From NCBI RefSeq assembly GCF_048541585.1, contig NZ_CP183303.1, positions 868,001 through 932,000 of the forward strand: a stretch of DNA of 64,000 nucleotides, written 5' to 3'. Under the pieces are notes generated by a model that had not been told where the DNA came from, did no database searches, and saw nothing but the letters and a program-made list of their open reading frames with translations. The stretch is from Legionella_C sp048541585 (GTDB lineage Bacteria; Pseudomonadota; Gammaproteobacteria; Legionellales; Legionellaceae). The stretch's first letter is position 1; each line of letters begins with the position of its first letter. This document shows positions 34,451-43,941 of this stretch, one piece after another. A program made the position numbers and the translations under genes.

Positions 34451-34479
34451 TTTCTAAGGTTAGAAAGTGGCCTTAGAAA
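34451..34479 (+). terminator. stem-loop after the DUF1566-like gene
   Basis: TTTCTAAGG and CCTTAGAAA form a perfect 9-bp stem around an 11-base loop, 14 bp after the stop codon. Confidence 0.65.
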
Positions 34480-34570
34480 TTAGCAAATTAATTTTATATG
34501 CTTTCTGATAATAATTTTTCATACATTTACGTAATTATTTTTTATATCTACTTAATACATGAGAACTGAA

Positions 34571-34600
34571 AGCCCTGGTAATAAAATAGTTATCAGGGCT
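34571..34600 (-). terminator. stem-loop after the GH114-like gene
   Basis: AGCCCTG and CAGGGCT form a 7-bp stem, extended by GTAA/TTAT with one mismatch, just beyond the stop of the minus-strand gene. Confidence 0.65.
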
Positions 34601-34606
34601 GAAAAT

Positions 34607-35410
34607 CTAGTTACAAAAAGTGACTTTTTCTGTTAATTCCATATCTTTTTTAATAGAGCTAAAACGCATGGAATTTGCTTTAGAACAAAATTTGCTAGTA
34701 CTTAAATTATACTCAACATTAAGCACGGCTTTATTGGCTTTAATAAATGGACTTAATGTATCACATTCATTATATTCAAAACATTGCTCATTAATAGCAA
34801 AATCAAAATAACGAACTAATTGGGTTACTTGATCAATATCATTTTTTAAACCCACAGCAAGCCCAGCTCGATGCGCCATATTGGCTAAGGATGCATTATA
34901 AAAGGCTTGATTGGCGCTATTTAAAGGAAAACCAGTCTTATTGGTATAGCCATCAACATTATCAAATTCTACTGCATCAAATCCTTTTTCTTTACACATA
35001 TTAATTCGAGCTTGCATAATAGGCAGTAGAATAGATGTTTGACGAATATCAAGCCATTTTTCTCCTGGCCAACCATTTGCTTTTCCTTTAACTGAAGCAG
35101 GGAATTGATTAGCATCTGGCCGCCAATTTTCCCACGTGCCTGCACTAATATAGCAAATTGCTTTATTACCTTGATTATGTATTTTCTGCACTGTTGCAGC
35201 ACTGTTATCAAAGCCATCAATATCATAGACATTAGCTAAGACAGAAAATTTTGGCGAAGCAGATAAAATATAATTCCATCGCTCACCTTGAGTAATTTGA
35301 CTTGAACAGGTGCTACAAGGTACAGGTGAAGGCATTTCTAAGCGTTCAGCAAAGGATGTGGGAGAGGTGAATACCCCCAAAGCAAACAAACTAATTATTA
35401 ATTTCTTCAT
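34607..35410 (-). CDS. exported GH114-like endo-alpha-1,4-polygalactosaminidase-family protein
   Basis: 267 residues with a signal peptide (KKLIISLFALGVFTSPTSFA). The mature part is a TIM-barrel-like domain of the TM1410/GH114 type: VYDIDGFDNS, KAICYISAGTWENWRPD, GEKWLDIRQ, GFDAVEFDNVDGY (acidic strand end, likely catalytic), VGLKNDIDQ and FDFAINEQCFEYNEC. Family members hydrolyse alpha-1,4-linked galactosamine polymers. It may act on exopolysaccharide or its own surface. Two Cys pairs suggest disulfides. Transcribed opposite to the flanking exported-protein genes. Confidence 0.82.
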   Translation of the reverse strand: MKKLIISLFALGVFTSPTSFAERLEMPSPVPCSTCSSQITQGERWNYILSASPKFSVLANVYDIDGFDNSAATVQKIHNQGNKAICYISAGTWENWRPDANQFPASVKGKANGWPGEKWLDIRQTSILLPIMQARINMCKEKGFDAVEFDNVDGYTNKTGFPLNSANQAFYNASLANMAHRAGLAVGLKNDIDQVTQLVRYFDFAINEQCFEYNECDTLSPFIKANKAVLNVEYNLSTSKFCSKANSMRFSSIKKDMELTEKVTFCN

Positions 35411-35524
35411 GAATAGTTATCCTTTTTTAATATTTTTTAACGTTGACTGTTAGTTATTATCACTAAATTAAAAATAAATATTGCTTCAATATTTATTTTT
35501 ACTAATAATGACTATTGTTACCAA

Positions 35525-35564
35525 TTAACTGTTAACCAATAACAGTTAATTGGTTAACAGTTAA
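35525..35564. promoter_or_regulatory. long perfect inverted repeat upstream of the GH114-like gene
   Basis: TTAACTGTTAACCAAT is repeated as its exact reverse complement 8 bp later, giving a 16-bp perfect stem. The core GTTAAC and the word AACAGTTA recur several more times within about 80 bp. It lies 115 bp upstream of the GH114-like start, so it may be an operator or a dense binding-site cluster. Confidence 0.45.
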
Positions 35565-35655
35565 ATATTATCTGTTAAGCGTTAACTATTAAATAGTTAA
35601 ATTAGAAAATTGGTGAATAAATTAAAGTGTATTTTATTATGTAAAGGAATTACGC

Positions 35656-35792
35656 ATGGATAATATTAAAAAAGCTAGTGTTAAGTGTTATGTTTAGTAC
35701 AGCAGCATACTTTCAACCTTAATCCTAGTCTTAATCCTAATTGGCAGGTTGGTGTTGGTTATAAATTTGCTGATTGGCGAGAAGTAGATTAA
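35656..35792 (+). pseudogene. outer-membrane beta-barrel remnant
   Basis: ATG 35656 opens a short frame (MDNIKKASVKCYV) with stop. A later frame ends NPNWQVGVGYKFADWREVD at a stop, 35790-35792, a typical last beta strand of an outer-membrane barrel. Most of the gene between has been deleted. Confidence 0.5.
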
Positions 35793-35895
35793 GTCGTGCG
35801 TTTTTACAAGCCGTTGGAACAGGGTTGCAACTTAATAAGCTTTATACTCATCAATTATAGTTTTCACTAAGTTATACAGTCTAAGGAAAGAATCA

Positions 35896-37308
35896 ATGAA
35901 GAATTTTATCAATAAATTTATAATTTGGATTATAGCTTTACCTTTAATAACACATAGTATATTTCTACAAGCTGCTGCTATACCAACGTTTAGTATAATC
36001 CCGCTTACGCCTACTACTACACAAGTACCGTTAGATTTTAATACAGACATTAATTATAAAGTAACTAATAATACAAAAATAACACGAACTTTAACCATGG
36101 TGCCTATTATCGGTGTACAGCAAAATATGGTGGCAGGAAGTTGCTCTAATCCTTTTATACTTGCTCCTGGGCAATCATGCACTTTAGCTTTACAAGCAAA
36201 AGGCAGTGATTTACCTCCCAGTGGTGTTCATGGTGGGCCTGTGATCTGTAAAACTAAAGGACCTGGTAACAATCAACCTGATGCTTTTTTATGTTCACAG
36301 CCTAGTCCCAATAGCTTACTGCATTTAACGCCTTTAAGTAGCGCAGGCACTGGCGTATTTTTATTTTTTGGTCATACTTTTCACACCACGCCATTGGTAA
36401 CCACCACGCCTTATTTATTTAATTTACAGCGCTTTACAGCAACTTTTCCTTTAAATTTGACCCTTCCACCTCAAACTGGTTTAACCAATGATAGAGGGGA
36501 ATATATGATTCTTGGTGGCACAATCATAACAGATGGGAATGAAATTAATCGCCTTATTAATAGTTCGACAAGGATTCCATTTAGTTCAAGTGATCCTACT
36601 CTTTCAAATGATATTGGTAACCTCTTAGCTTATCAAACTGCAAACTATCAAATTATTTTTATTGATAAAGATCTACGCTATGCTGTTGTAGGCGGTCAAA
36701 CTATTGGCACAGGTCCGAGTTTTCAAACTACATTTAGTGTGTATGCTAATAATTTACCAGGTACTAGCTATGGTAGCCTTGGCCAATTTCCAGCTAATTT
36801 TCCTTATTCTCTCTTAGGTTCATTAGATTCATTTCTACAGGGAAATTCGACAAAAACAGCTTACGTTTTTGTAGAGCCCAATTGTCCTATTTGTCATGAA
36901 TTTTATCAGAATATAAAGCCTTATATTGATAGTAATCAAATTTCTATCCATTGGATTTTGACACATTTTATCAGTGATAGTTCCCAAGGTAAGGCGTGGG
37001 CAATTTTAGATGGTCGAGTTCCTGTTGGATCTGGTTATCCACCTACTCCAGTTGGCGCTTGGATGTATAATGAAGATTATTTTAATGTCAATACACCAGA
37101 AAATATTGGCGGCGGTGGTATACCTGCAATTACCAATCCTACACCGTCAGCAGTACAAGGCCTTAATATAAATGAGCAATTTTTCTTGCAATATACAGGT
37201 ATTATTGGTGTACCTATGATAGTTTATATTGATACTGCAGGACAGCCACAAGTTCTTGTAGGTCCCCCAGGAGACTATAATTTGTTCGTTAATAATATTA
37301 ACGGATGA
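35896..37308 (+). CDS. exported DsbC/DsbG-like thiol protein with N-terminal Ig-like domain
   Basis: 470 residues. After a signal peptide comes a domain matching the N-terminus of the 32656-34437 product (TFSIIPLTPTTTQVPLDF, GSCSNPFILAPGQSCTL, GVHGGPVICK). The C-terminal ~280 residues resemble DsbC/DsbG-type thiol-disulfide isomerases: a dimerisation-like region (EYMILGGTIITDGNEIN), then a thioredoxin fold with Cys330-Pro-Ile-Cys333 in YVFVEPNCPICHEFY and the cis-Pro loop in GVPMIVY. It probably isomerises or reduces disulfides in exported proteins, possibly those of the Cys-containing neighbours. The Ig-like extension is unusual for this family. A stem-loop terminator follows. Confidence 0.82.
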   Translation: MKNFINKFIIWIIALPLITHSIFLQAAAIPTFSIIPLTPTTTQVPLDFNTDINYKVTNNTKITRTLTMVPIIGVQQNMVAGSCSNPFILAPGQSCTLALQAKGSDLPPSGVHGGPVICKTKGPGNNQPDAFLCSQPSPNSLLHLTPLSSAGTGVFLFFGHTFHTTPLVTTTPYLFNLQRFTATFPLNLTLPPQTGLTNDRGEYMILGGTIITDGNEINRLINSSTRIPFSSSDPTLSNDIGNLLAYQTANYQIIFIDKDLRYAVVGGQTIGTGPSFQTTFSVYANNLPGTSYGSLGQFPANFPYSLLGSLDSFLQGNSTKTAYVFVEPNCPICHEFYQNIKPYIDSNQISIHWILTHFISDSSQGKAWAILDGRVPVGSGYPPTPVGAWMYNEDYFNVNTPENIGGGGIPAITNPTPSAVQGLNINEQFFLQYTGIIGVPMIVYIDTAGQPQVLVGPPGDYNLFVNNING

Positions 37309-37412
37309 TTTGTATTTGGTGAAAATAAGTGGTGATAAATTTGTCTCTTGTTTTCACTCTAAAGAAATTATAAATTGATTTTTAATAGTAAATTTTGAAA
37401 TTATCTCCAATT

Positions 37413-37442
37413 AAGACTTATTAACTTAGCTTAATAAGTCTT
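37413..37442 (+). terminator. Rho-independent-like terminator
   Basis: AAGACTTATTA and TAATAAGTCTT form a perfect 11-bp stem followed by TTCTC, about 100 bp after the thiol-protein gene. Confidence 0.65.
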
Positions 37443-37547
37443 TCTCTAAATTTGGTAGTAAAGAAATCAAAATATTAAATATATTCATGGCATTGGACTA
37501 GATTTTTACTGATCAGTGCATTAGTGCTATTTAACAAGGCAGTTAAA

Positions 37548-39860
37548 ATGAAAAAAGTAATTTTAAGTCTAAATTTAATGACACTTTCGATTTTTTCTTT
37601 GTATTCAGAAGTAACCTACAGTAATTTTTCAATAGCCCCAGCTCTATGGCCAACAAGATTTACAGGCCAGGGATTAGTTGGCAACCAGCATATAAGTGGT
37701 TTTATTGATGGCATGCAGCCTTTAATAGGAAACAATAGTCAACTCTGGTTTCTAGATGGCTCCATTTTAGGTGGTAGTGGTGATTTTCATACTAAAAATG
37801 CAGTTTATAGTATTGGTACAGGATTTCGACAGCTCACTAACTTCAATCAAGACCCCATTACCTTAGGTGGATTTTTTTTTGCTGATTATCAAAAAACAGC
37901 TAATCGCACCCAAGCTTGGATAGCTAATCCAGGTATTGAACTGCTTAGTCAGTATAATGAAGCACGAATACAAGGTTATATTCCTTTAAGTCAGGCAAGC
38001 CAACCCTATCGTCGAAACCTCTTAGCAAGTCAAATTAGACAAATAAATTTTGAAAGCTCACAAAATATCAACCATTTCAATTATGTTCAAGGTCATAGTT
38101 ATTTTGATACCCCTGTTTCCCTAACCGATGAATATGGGACCGGTGTGGAAGCAGAGTTAGGTCATTACTTTCCGTGGTATCAAGGTGGGTGGATACGAGG
38201 GGGAGTATACTATTTTCATTTTAATCATGCTAAAGAAATTACAGGTGTAGAAGCGAATATTGAATTACTAGCGAGAGAAAACGCAGCTCTTATTATTCAA
38301 GATAATTATGATAATCAAAATAAAAATAAATTTTCTGTAGGGATACGCTTTAGCTTTGACGGATTTAATTATGGACAAATACAACCTATATCTAATCGTA
38401 TGCAAGCACCAATTATTCGTCATCTAGCTCGTCAATATGAAGGATTAGGAACGCCTATTCGTAAAAGTTTTAAGCCTACTTCACCTACTCAAGTTATCAC
38501 CAATAATATTTGGTTTTTTAGTCCGAATGGAACTTATCAAGGGCATGGCATGCCAGTAAATTTATTAAATTGTACTGCGGAAAATCCATGCTTAAACTTA
38601 GACCAAACCCTAACGGATGGCATTGCAACAATAGCTCCTCAAGCTCAACTATGGTTTGCACCAGGCACCTATACGCTGCCTAGTACAGGAAATAATGGCT
38701 TTATTCAGTTAGCGGATGGGCAAACGCTTTGGGGACGTACAGGTGATTTTATTAATCCAGCATCCTATAATAATTTACCTAATATCGTAGGAGGCTTATG
38801 GTGGAACGGGAGTGGCCAATTAAGTAATCTTCGAGTAATTAATTTTAATCAAATTATCCCTCAAAATATCACTAATGCCTACAATGATACAGTCATGGGA
38901 GTAGGTGCTGCAGCCAATTTAACTTTAAATAATGTACAAGTTATTACAACAGCAAGTGGTGGTCCTGCTGATACAGCAATTTTTTCAATCTATAGTAATA
39001 ACAAGGACAGCAATATTTTAATTAATTCATCACAAATATTAGCAATTGGTCAGGAAAACTATACGGGTTACGTAGACACAGTTGTTTCAGATAATGGTAA
39101 TATAGTAATAAATAATTCATATATAGTATCAACTGGAACTGGTACTCAACAAAATAATGCTATTCTTGCTATTGGTAGTCTTAATATGAATGACTCTATA
39201 GTTAATGTCGGAGGAGCTACCCTAAACGGCTCAACAGGCGCTTTTGCTTTTAATGTAAGAGTAAATAATTCTCAGATAACAGTTAATGACACAGATAAAA
39301 ATTCTGGAGGCGTGTTCGGCATTTACGCAGCTAATAATGCTAGTGTTAATCATTCTATAATCAATGTTAATGGTAATGCTTACACTAACGGTATCCTGGC
39401 TGTTAATAATGCAGTTGTTAATTATTCCTTAGTTAATGTTAGTGGAGTTGATAACACTTTCGGTATTAGTACAGGAAAAGATTCTATTATTAACAATAGT
39501 ATAATCAATACTACAGCAAATGGTTTAGCGCATGCTGTTGACTCCGTTAATTCAACTATCAGTAACTCTCAAATTTATGTAAAGAGCAATTCTGATAATG
39601 AAGCCATTGGTGTAATTGATTATACGGGTGAAGGCACTATAAAAATTAGCAATTCATTTATTAGCGCAGAAAATACACTAGGTGGCTTAGCTACTGGCGT
39701 TAAGACTTCTAATGGTGAAATTATTTTCACTGGGGGTGCTAGCCAAGTCTTTGCTCAAGCGAATGATCCTTCAATGGCCAGCCCCACTATAGGTACTGTT
39801 ATCAATAGCAGTACGCCTAAATCGCAATGCTCGACAAATGGAGTTGTTAATAACTGTTAG
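37548..39860 (+). CDS. inverse autotransporter with beta-helix passenger
   Basis: 770 residues from ATG 37548 (MKKVILSLN), with a signal peptide. Residues about 30-290 resemble the inverse-autotransporter (intimin/invasin-type) beta barrel: AVYSIGTGFRQL, ITLGGFFFADYQKT, AWIANPGIELLSQYNEARIQ, GYIPL and FSVGIRFSFDG, with alternating aromatic strand ends. After a linker, a passenger begins IWFFSPNGTYQG and CTAENPCLNLDQTLTDG. It continues as repeating NNSxIxV/NNAVVNYS-type units (about 440-760), typical of a right-handed beta helix. Such proteins anchor by the N-terminal barrel and display the C-terminus for adhesion. The C-terminus carries two Cys. A terminator follows. Probably a surface adhesin. 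Confidence 0.82.
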   Translation: MKKVILSLNLMTLSIFSLYSEVTYSNFSIAPALWPTRFTGQGLVGNQHISGFIDGMQPLIGNNSQLWFLDGSILGGSGDFHTKNAVYSIGTGFRQLTNFNQDPITLGGFFFADYQKTANRTQAWIANPGIELLSQYNEARIQGYIPLSQASQPYRRNLLASQIRQINFESSQNINHFNYVQGHSYFDTPVSLTDEYGTGVEAELGHYFPWYQGGWIRGGVYYFHFNHAKEITGVEANIELLARENAALIIQDNYDNQNKNKFSVGIRFSFDGFNYGQIQPISNRMQAPIIRHLARQYEGLGTPIRKSFKPTSPTQVITNNIWFFSPNGTYQGHGMPVNLLNCTAENPCLNLDQTLTDGIATIAPQAQLWFAPGTYTLPSTGNNGFIQLADGQTLWGRTGDFINPASYNNLPNIVGGLWWNGSGQLSNLRVINFNQIIPQNITNAYNDTVMGVGAAANLTLNNVQVITTASGGPADTAIFSIYSNNKDSNILINSSQILAIGQENYTGYVDTVVSDNGNIVINNSYIVSTGTGTQQNNAILAIGSLNMNDSIVNVGGATLNGSTGAFAFNVRVNNSQITVNDTDKNSGGVFGIYAANNASVNHSIINVNGNAYTNGILAVNNAVVNYSLVNVSGVDNTFGISTGKDSIINNSIINTTANGLAHAVDSVNSTISNSQIYVKSNSDNEAIGVIDYTGEGTIKISNSFISAENTLGGLATGVKTSNGEIIFTGGASQVFAQANDPSMASPTIGTVINSSTPKSQCSTNGVVNNC

Positions 39861-39882
39861 GTTACCTCTTTATAAAGATTCT

Positions 39883-39908
39883 CAAGTTAGTGAGTTTTCA
39901 CTAACTTG
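39883..39908 (+). terminator. Rho-independent-like terminator
   Basis: CAAGTTAGTGA and TCACTAACTTG form a perfect 11-bp stem with a 4-base loop, about 20 bp after the inverse-autotransporter stop, followed by ATTTGTTTG. Confidence 0.7.
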
Positions 39909-40098
39909 ATTTGTTTGTTATAAGTTACTTTATTATTGGTAAAGGTTAATTATTTTTGCGATACCTTTATTAAATAAAAAGTATTAAATAAAAATTTAGA
40001 TAGCTTAGGGGTAAATTAATATCTATTTAACACCTTGTTATAGACTTGAGGTAATAAATATAACTTGGTGCGATAACTTATTTTTAGCAAGGAAGTGT

Positions 40099-41547
40099 AT
40101 GATAAAAAAAAAGCTTATTTTTTTCTTATTATGTTTATCAACCTCAGTTTTTGCCGATATTAACTCTGATATCCAATCAATTAAGGTACGGGTAGGTGCG
40201 CCTTTTATAACATTGGGGCCAGCACCTAATATTATAGATAATTTATTTAATTCAATTCGCTTAACTAATAATTCTTATTTATGTTTCACGGCTAATTCTT
40301 ATAGTTATAAGATGACAGGTAGTGATCCTTTATGTCAAAAAAGTAAGCTAACGCCTGTTATTGGGCCAGTTGCTAATGGCTATGCTGATTGTGGACTTTG
40401 GATTAACGACGTTTTAATTGATGCAGGGAATAATAATCATTTATTAGGCTTTGCCCATGCCGAAACCGCATGCACCAATTCTAGCACACATAAATCCATG
40501 AATTTAGTTGAGTCTACTGATAATGGCAAAACGTGGAGCTTAACTGGACAAATTATAACAGGAATGGACGTACCGACTCCGGGAAAAATTACTGGAGAGG
40601 GTGATGGTAACGTCGTTCCAGGAAAAGATATATACAATTACTTATATTTATTACGTAATAGTGATTACCGTACGATAGTTGCAAGAGCCTTAAAAACTAA
40701 TCCAGCAGGCCCCTGGTATAAATATTATAATGGTAATTGGAATTCGCCAGGTTTAGGAGGTAATGCCACTGCGCTTAAGGTATTTGGTTCTGCCTCAGTG
40801 TGGCGTGAAAAAAACTATGTAATGCTTTTATCCCTTCCTAATGCTAGTGAAGGCGTGCGTGCTTCATTTTCCTCTGATTATACAAATTTCGCACAATTAT
40901 TAGACCCTATTCTTGTTAGTGATAATTCAAGTTGGAATCGTCAACCAAATTCAACTGAACTTTTTGCTTATCTGTCTGCAACCGCTATGGAAGGTGGGCG
41001 GGTATGGAATAATGGCCAGTTTATTATGACTTATATGTATTTAGAGCCAGGTGCTAATTTTAGTTCACGTTATCTTGTTAAACGAAAGGTAAATATTAGC
41101 ACGACAAACACACCAAATACGGATGGTTCTATACCCCAGGTCGGTATAGAATTAAGTCGCTGGATTAATCCTCTTGCTAATCCAAATGAGTTTTGGACTA
41201 CAACAGCAGCTACACCTGGCTTTTTTAAATATCTAGGTCGCTTAGGTTATCTTATGTCTCGCAAACTTACTGGCACCAATGCCCCACAAACACTAGCAAT
41301 AGAAGAATGTGTTAGCCGCTGGTCGGGCGGCATTGATCATGTCATTACTCTTGATGGAACTTGTTCTAAAGCAGGTTACACTCGTTTGCGTACATTAGGT
41401 TGGTTATATAAGGATAAATTACCTAATACTACTGCACTTTATCGATGTTGGAGTCCTGAAAAGTACAAGTCTCATTTTGCGTCTACAGATATTAATTGCG
41501 AAGGAGAAACAACGGAATTTATCTTAGGATATATTATGATAAACTAA
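40099..41547 (+). CDS. exported beta-propeller-like protein with DUF5648-like C-terminus
   Basis: 482 residues. The signal peptide is MIKKKLIFFLLCLSTSVFA. Residues about 60-370 look like a five-bladed propeller or sialidase-like fold, with one clear Asp-box (ESTDNGKTWSL) and glycosidase-like strands (GYADCGLWINDVLIDAG, GSASVWREKNYVMLLS). The C-terminal ~100 residues (IEECVSRWSGGIDHVITLDGTC, TALYRCWSPEKYKSHFASTD, CEGETTEFILGYI) match the repeated carbohydrate-binding-like unit seen in DUF5648-type domains. It may bind or cleave glycans outside the cell. Catalytic residues cannot be assigned. Confidence 0.72.
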   Translation: MIKKKLIFFLLCLSTSVFADINSDIQSIKVRVGAPFITLGPAPNIIDNLFNSIRLTNNSYLCFTANSYSYKMTGSDPLCQKSKLTPVIGPVANGYADCGLWINDVLIDAGNNNHLLGFAHAETACTNSSTHKSMNLVESTDNGKTWSLTGQIITGMDVPTPGKITGEGDGNVVPGKDIYNYLYLLRNSDYRTIVARALKTNPAGPWYKYYNGNWNSPGLGGNATALKVFGSASVWREKNYVMLLSLPNASEGVRASFSSDYTNFAQLLDPILVSDNSSWNRQPNSTELFAYLSATAMEGGRVWNNGQFIMTYMYLEPGANFSSRYLVKRKVNISTTNTPNTDGSIPQVGIELSRWINPLANPNEFWTTTAATPGFFKYLGRLGYLMSRKLTGTNAPQTLAIEECVSRWSGGIDHVITLDGTCSKAGYTRLRTLGWLYKDKLPNTTALYRCWSPEKYKSHFASTDINCEGETTEFILGYIMIN

Positions 41548-42065
41548 TCAATAACGCCTAGATAATAAACTTGATAGATATTAGTAGGCTTAGCATGCCT
41601 ACAGGTTTCTAATGGAGCTCTACTGACAAATTGGCTCGTGTTTTATTCATGGGCCTTAACACTCACTTAATCCCAATAAAATGCGTTGTATTAGGCTGAA
41701 AAAAAAGAAGGCGCATTAACTTCTGGCAAACAAATAGTTTAAAAAATAGCCTTTAAGTTATTAAACAATAATTTAATTTTTATGATGTTTTATTATCGGT
41801 ATAATGACTGAAAGTTATTTTTATATTGTCAACAATTACCCTAAATAATCTTTTTTTATAATTGCTAAGATAGCATGCTGAAGCTATATAAAGCTCTGCT
41901 TTTCTTGACTCTAATTTCTGAGGCGGTCGTTTTACGATACGGATGATCCTTCTTGCTAAACCCTGTTTTTTACCTCATAGCCGTATGTTGTTAATCATTT
42001 TATTTTTTATTACCGTTGCAAATTAAAGACCTAATAGATAAATTAGCAAGCAACTTAAATTTATT
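41548..42065. other. intergenic region
   Basis: No gene recognised. A short frame near 41630-41690 (TDKLARVLFMGLNTHLIPIKCV) looks like part of a membrane helix and may be a scrap of a lost transporter. GGTCGTTTTACGATA at 41934 is a partial copy of the dispersed motif. Confidence 0.35.
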
Positions 42066-42077
42066 TTGGAATCTTTA

Positions 42078-43295
42078 ATGAGAAAATTTACAGAAGAATT
42101 GTTATTATCTTTATTATCTAATTCTGAAGAACTTAATTTAAGCAATAAAGGTGTTCAAGATAAAGATATTATAGATATTGTTAATTTTCTTAATAAGCAT
42201 CCTGAAATAAAGCGTGTTAATCTAAATAATAATCAAATTAGTGCTATTGGCGCTAGAGACTTTGCTTTGCATAATACAACCACAACCACAGTTGATTTAA
42301 GCAGGAATCTAATTGGTGATAGTGGGGCTAAATACTTTGCACGACATAATAAAACCGCAACCACAGTTAATTTAAGCTGGAATGGGATTAGTGCTGTAGG
42401 AGCCAAAGACTTTGCTTTTTATAATACAACCGCAACGAAAGTTAATTTAAGCACGAACAGGATTGGTGCTAATGGGGCTAAAGAATTTGCTTTGTATAAT
42501 ACAATTGTAACAACAGTTGATTTAAGCGGGAATCAGATTGGCGATACTGGGGCTAAAGACTTTGCTCTGCATAATAAAACCGCAACGACAGTTGCTTTAA
42601 GCTGGAATCGGATTGGGGCTTTGGGGGCTAAAGACTTTGCGCAACATAATAAAACCGTAACGACAGTTGATTTAAGCTTGAATCAGATTGGCGATATTGG
42701 GACTAAAGACTTTGCTCTACATAATAAAACTGTAATGACAGTTGATTTAAGCTTGAATCAGATTGGCGCTAGTGGGGCTAAAGACTTTGCTTTGCATAAT
42801 ACAATTGCAACGACAGTTAATTTAAGCGGAAATCATATTGGCGATATTGGGGCTAAAGATTTTGCTCTGCATAACAAAACTGTAACGACAGTTGATTTAA
42901 GCAGGAATCTAATTGACGCTAGTGGGGCTAAAGACTTTGCTCTACATAACAAAACTGCAACAACAGTTGTCTTAAGCGGGAATCGGATTGGCGATATTGG
43001 CATTAAAGCGCTGGCAAGTAATCTTGTACTACAAGTACTGAAAACCGACGTTAGTAGCTTAACGAAGGCTAGTCATTTAGCATTGATTGAAAAAAATCCA
43101 CTTAAGCGGGCCTGCTATGGTCGAGAAGTAGGGTTGCCTAGCAATGGGGATATACCTTCTTTACTACGATTAAACTTATTTGCAGTTAAAGAAAAGCTAC
43201 TTGCTAAGAATCAGGGGCAAGGGCATATTTTCACTAAAGAAGATCTCAATGGCCTTGAAGATTTAGTCCCCTTTCTTAATCAAAATAAAATCTAA
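42078..43295 (+). CDS. large leucine-rich-repeat protein
   Basis: 405 residues from ATG 42078 (MRKFTEELL). About eleven 28-residue ribonuclease-inhibitor-type LRRs follow the pattern IGDxGAKDFALHNKTxTTVDLSxNQ. They are so alike that the gene is an array of 84-bp DNA repeats. The C-terminal domain from about residue 325 (RACYGREVGLPS, PSLLRLNLFAVKEKL, FTKEDLNGLEDLVPFLNQNKI) is the same as in the smaller paralogue at 31389-32165. Probably a protein-binding effector whose repeat number varies between strains. No catalytic motif, signal peptide or membrane segment. Confidence 0.82.
   Translation: MRKFTEELLLSLLSNSEELNLSNKGVQDKDIIDIVNFLNKHPEIKRVNLNNNQISAIGARDFALHNTTTTTVDLSRNLIGDSGAKYFARHNKTATTVNLSWNGISAVGAKDFAFYNTTATKVNLSTNRIGANGAKEFALYNTIVTTVDLSGNQIGDTGAKDFALHNKTATTVALSWNRIGALGAKDFAQHNKTVTTVDLSLNQIGDIGTKDFALHNKTVMTVDLSLNQIGASGAKDFALHNTIATTVNLSGNHIGDIGAKDFALHNKTVTTVDLSRNLIDASGAKDFALHNKTATTVVLSGNRIGDIGIKALASNLVLQVLKTDVSSLTKASHLALIEKNPLKRACYGREVGLPSNGDIPSLLRLNLFAVKEKLLAKNQGQGHIFTKEDLNGLEDLVPFLNQNKI
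42220..43010 (+). repeat. 84-bp tandem repeats coding for LRRs
   Basis: Nine or more consecutive 84-bp units share GGGGCTAAAGACTTTGC and ACAGTTGATTTAAGC with few changes. Units alternate between KTVTTVDL and NTIATTVNL forms, suggesting duplication of blocks. Confidence 0.8.
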
Positions 43296-43309
43296 AACTA
43301 AAAGTAGGT

Positions 43310-43549
43310 AACTAACATAAAAATTGCTGAACATAGCCAACGTTTTGAAGATACATCAAAGGAAAAGAACCTTGACTTATTAATTACTTATGAATTATTA
43401 AAAGCTATGTTGAAAATAAAGGGCATGCTTCCTTGTCACAAAAGCAATGTGAAGCATTAACTAATTTAAATGAAATAAGGTATGGTTTAAGCCATGGAAA
43501 CGCTAAGTCTTATAGCGAAATTGTGCAGACGCTATTATTTAAAAGTTAA
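43310..43549 (+). pseudogene. possible HEPN-type protein remnant
   Basis: Pieces of reading frame (LLITYELLKAMLKIKG, then KQCEALTNLNEIRYGLSHGNAKSY to a stop at 43547-43549) sit after the LRR gene, out of frame with each other. EIRYGLSHGN has the R-x4-H spacing of HEPN ribonuclease-like domains. It is short and broken, so this is only suggestive. Confidence 0.3.
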
Positions 43550-43941
43550 GCTTATTATTAATCTATTGTAACTAATAAGGCGTTATTGCCAATAATATAA
43601 AGTCTATTAGCGCTAATGTTGCACTATCCCATCCACTAAATTGGAATTTTTATTTACCAGCTTAATATTTAAGTTGATTCTTATTTGCAACGGAGCTAAC
43701 TGAATTTTAATAGCGTTATTTTAGATTTTCTTAAAATTAAGAAATTTTTGTCGTTGCTATTTTGACTACCGTTACAAAAATGCTTGGTAGGTTTGCTATT
43801 ATATCGGTAATGAATATTTAAGAACTATATTTTTATAATAATTTTCTGTCATTATAAAATCATTTTGCTTAAGATACGCCATTTTATACCTTTAGTGATT
43901 GTCTAAAGTAGTTTAAAACAAGTAAAAACTATGGATATATA

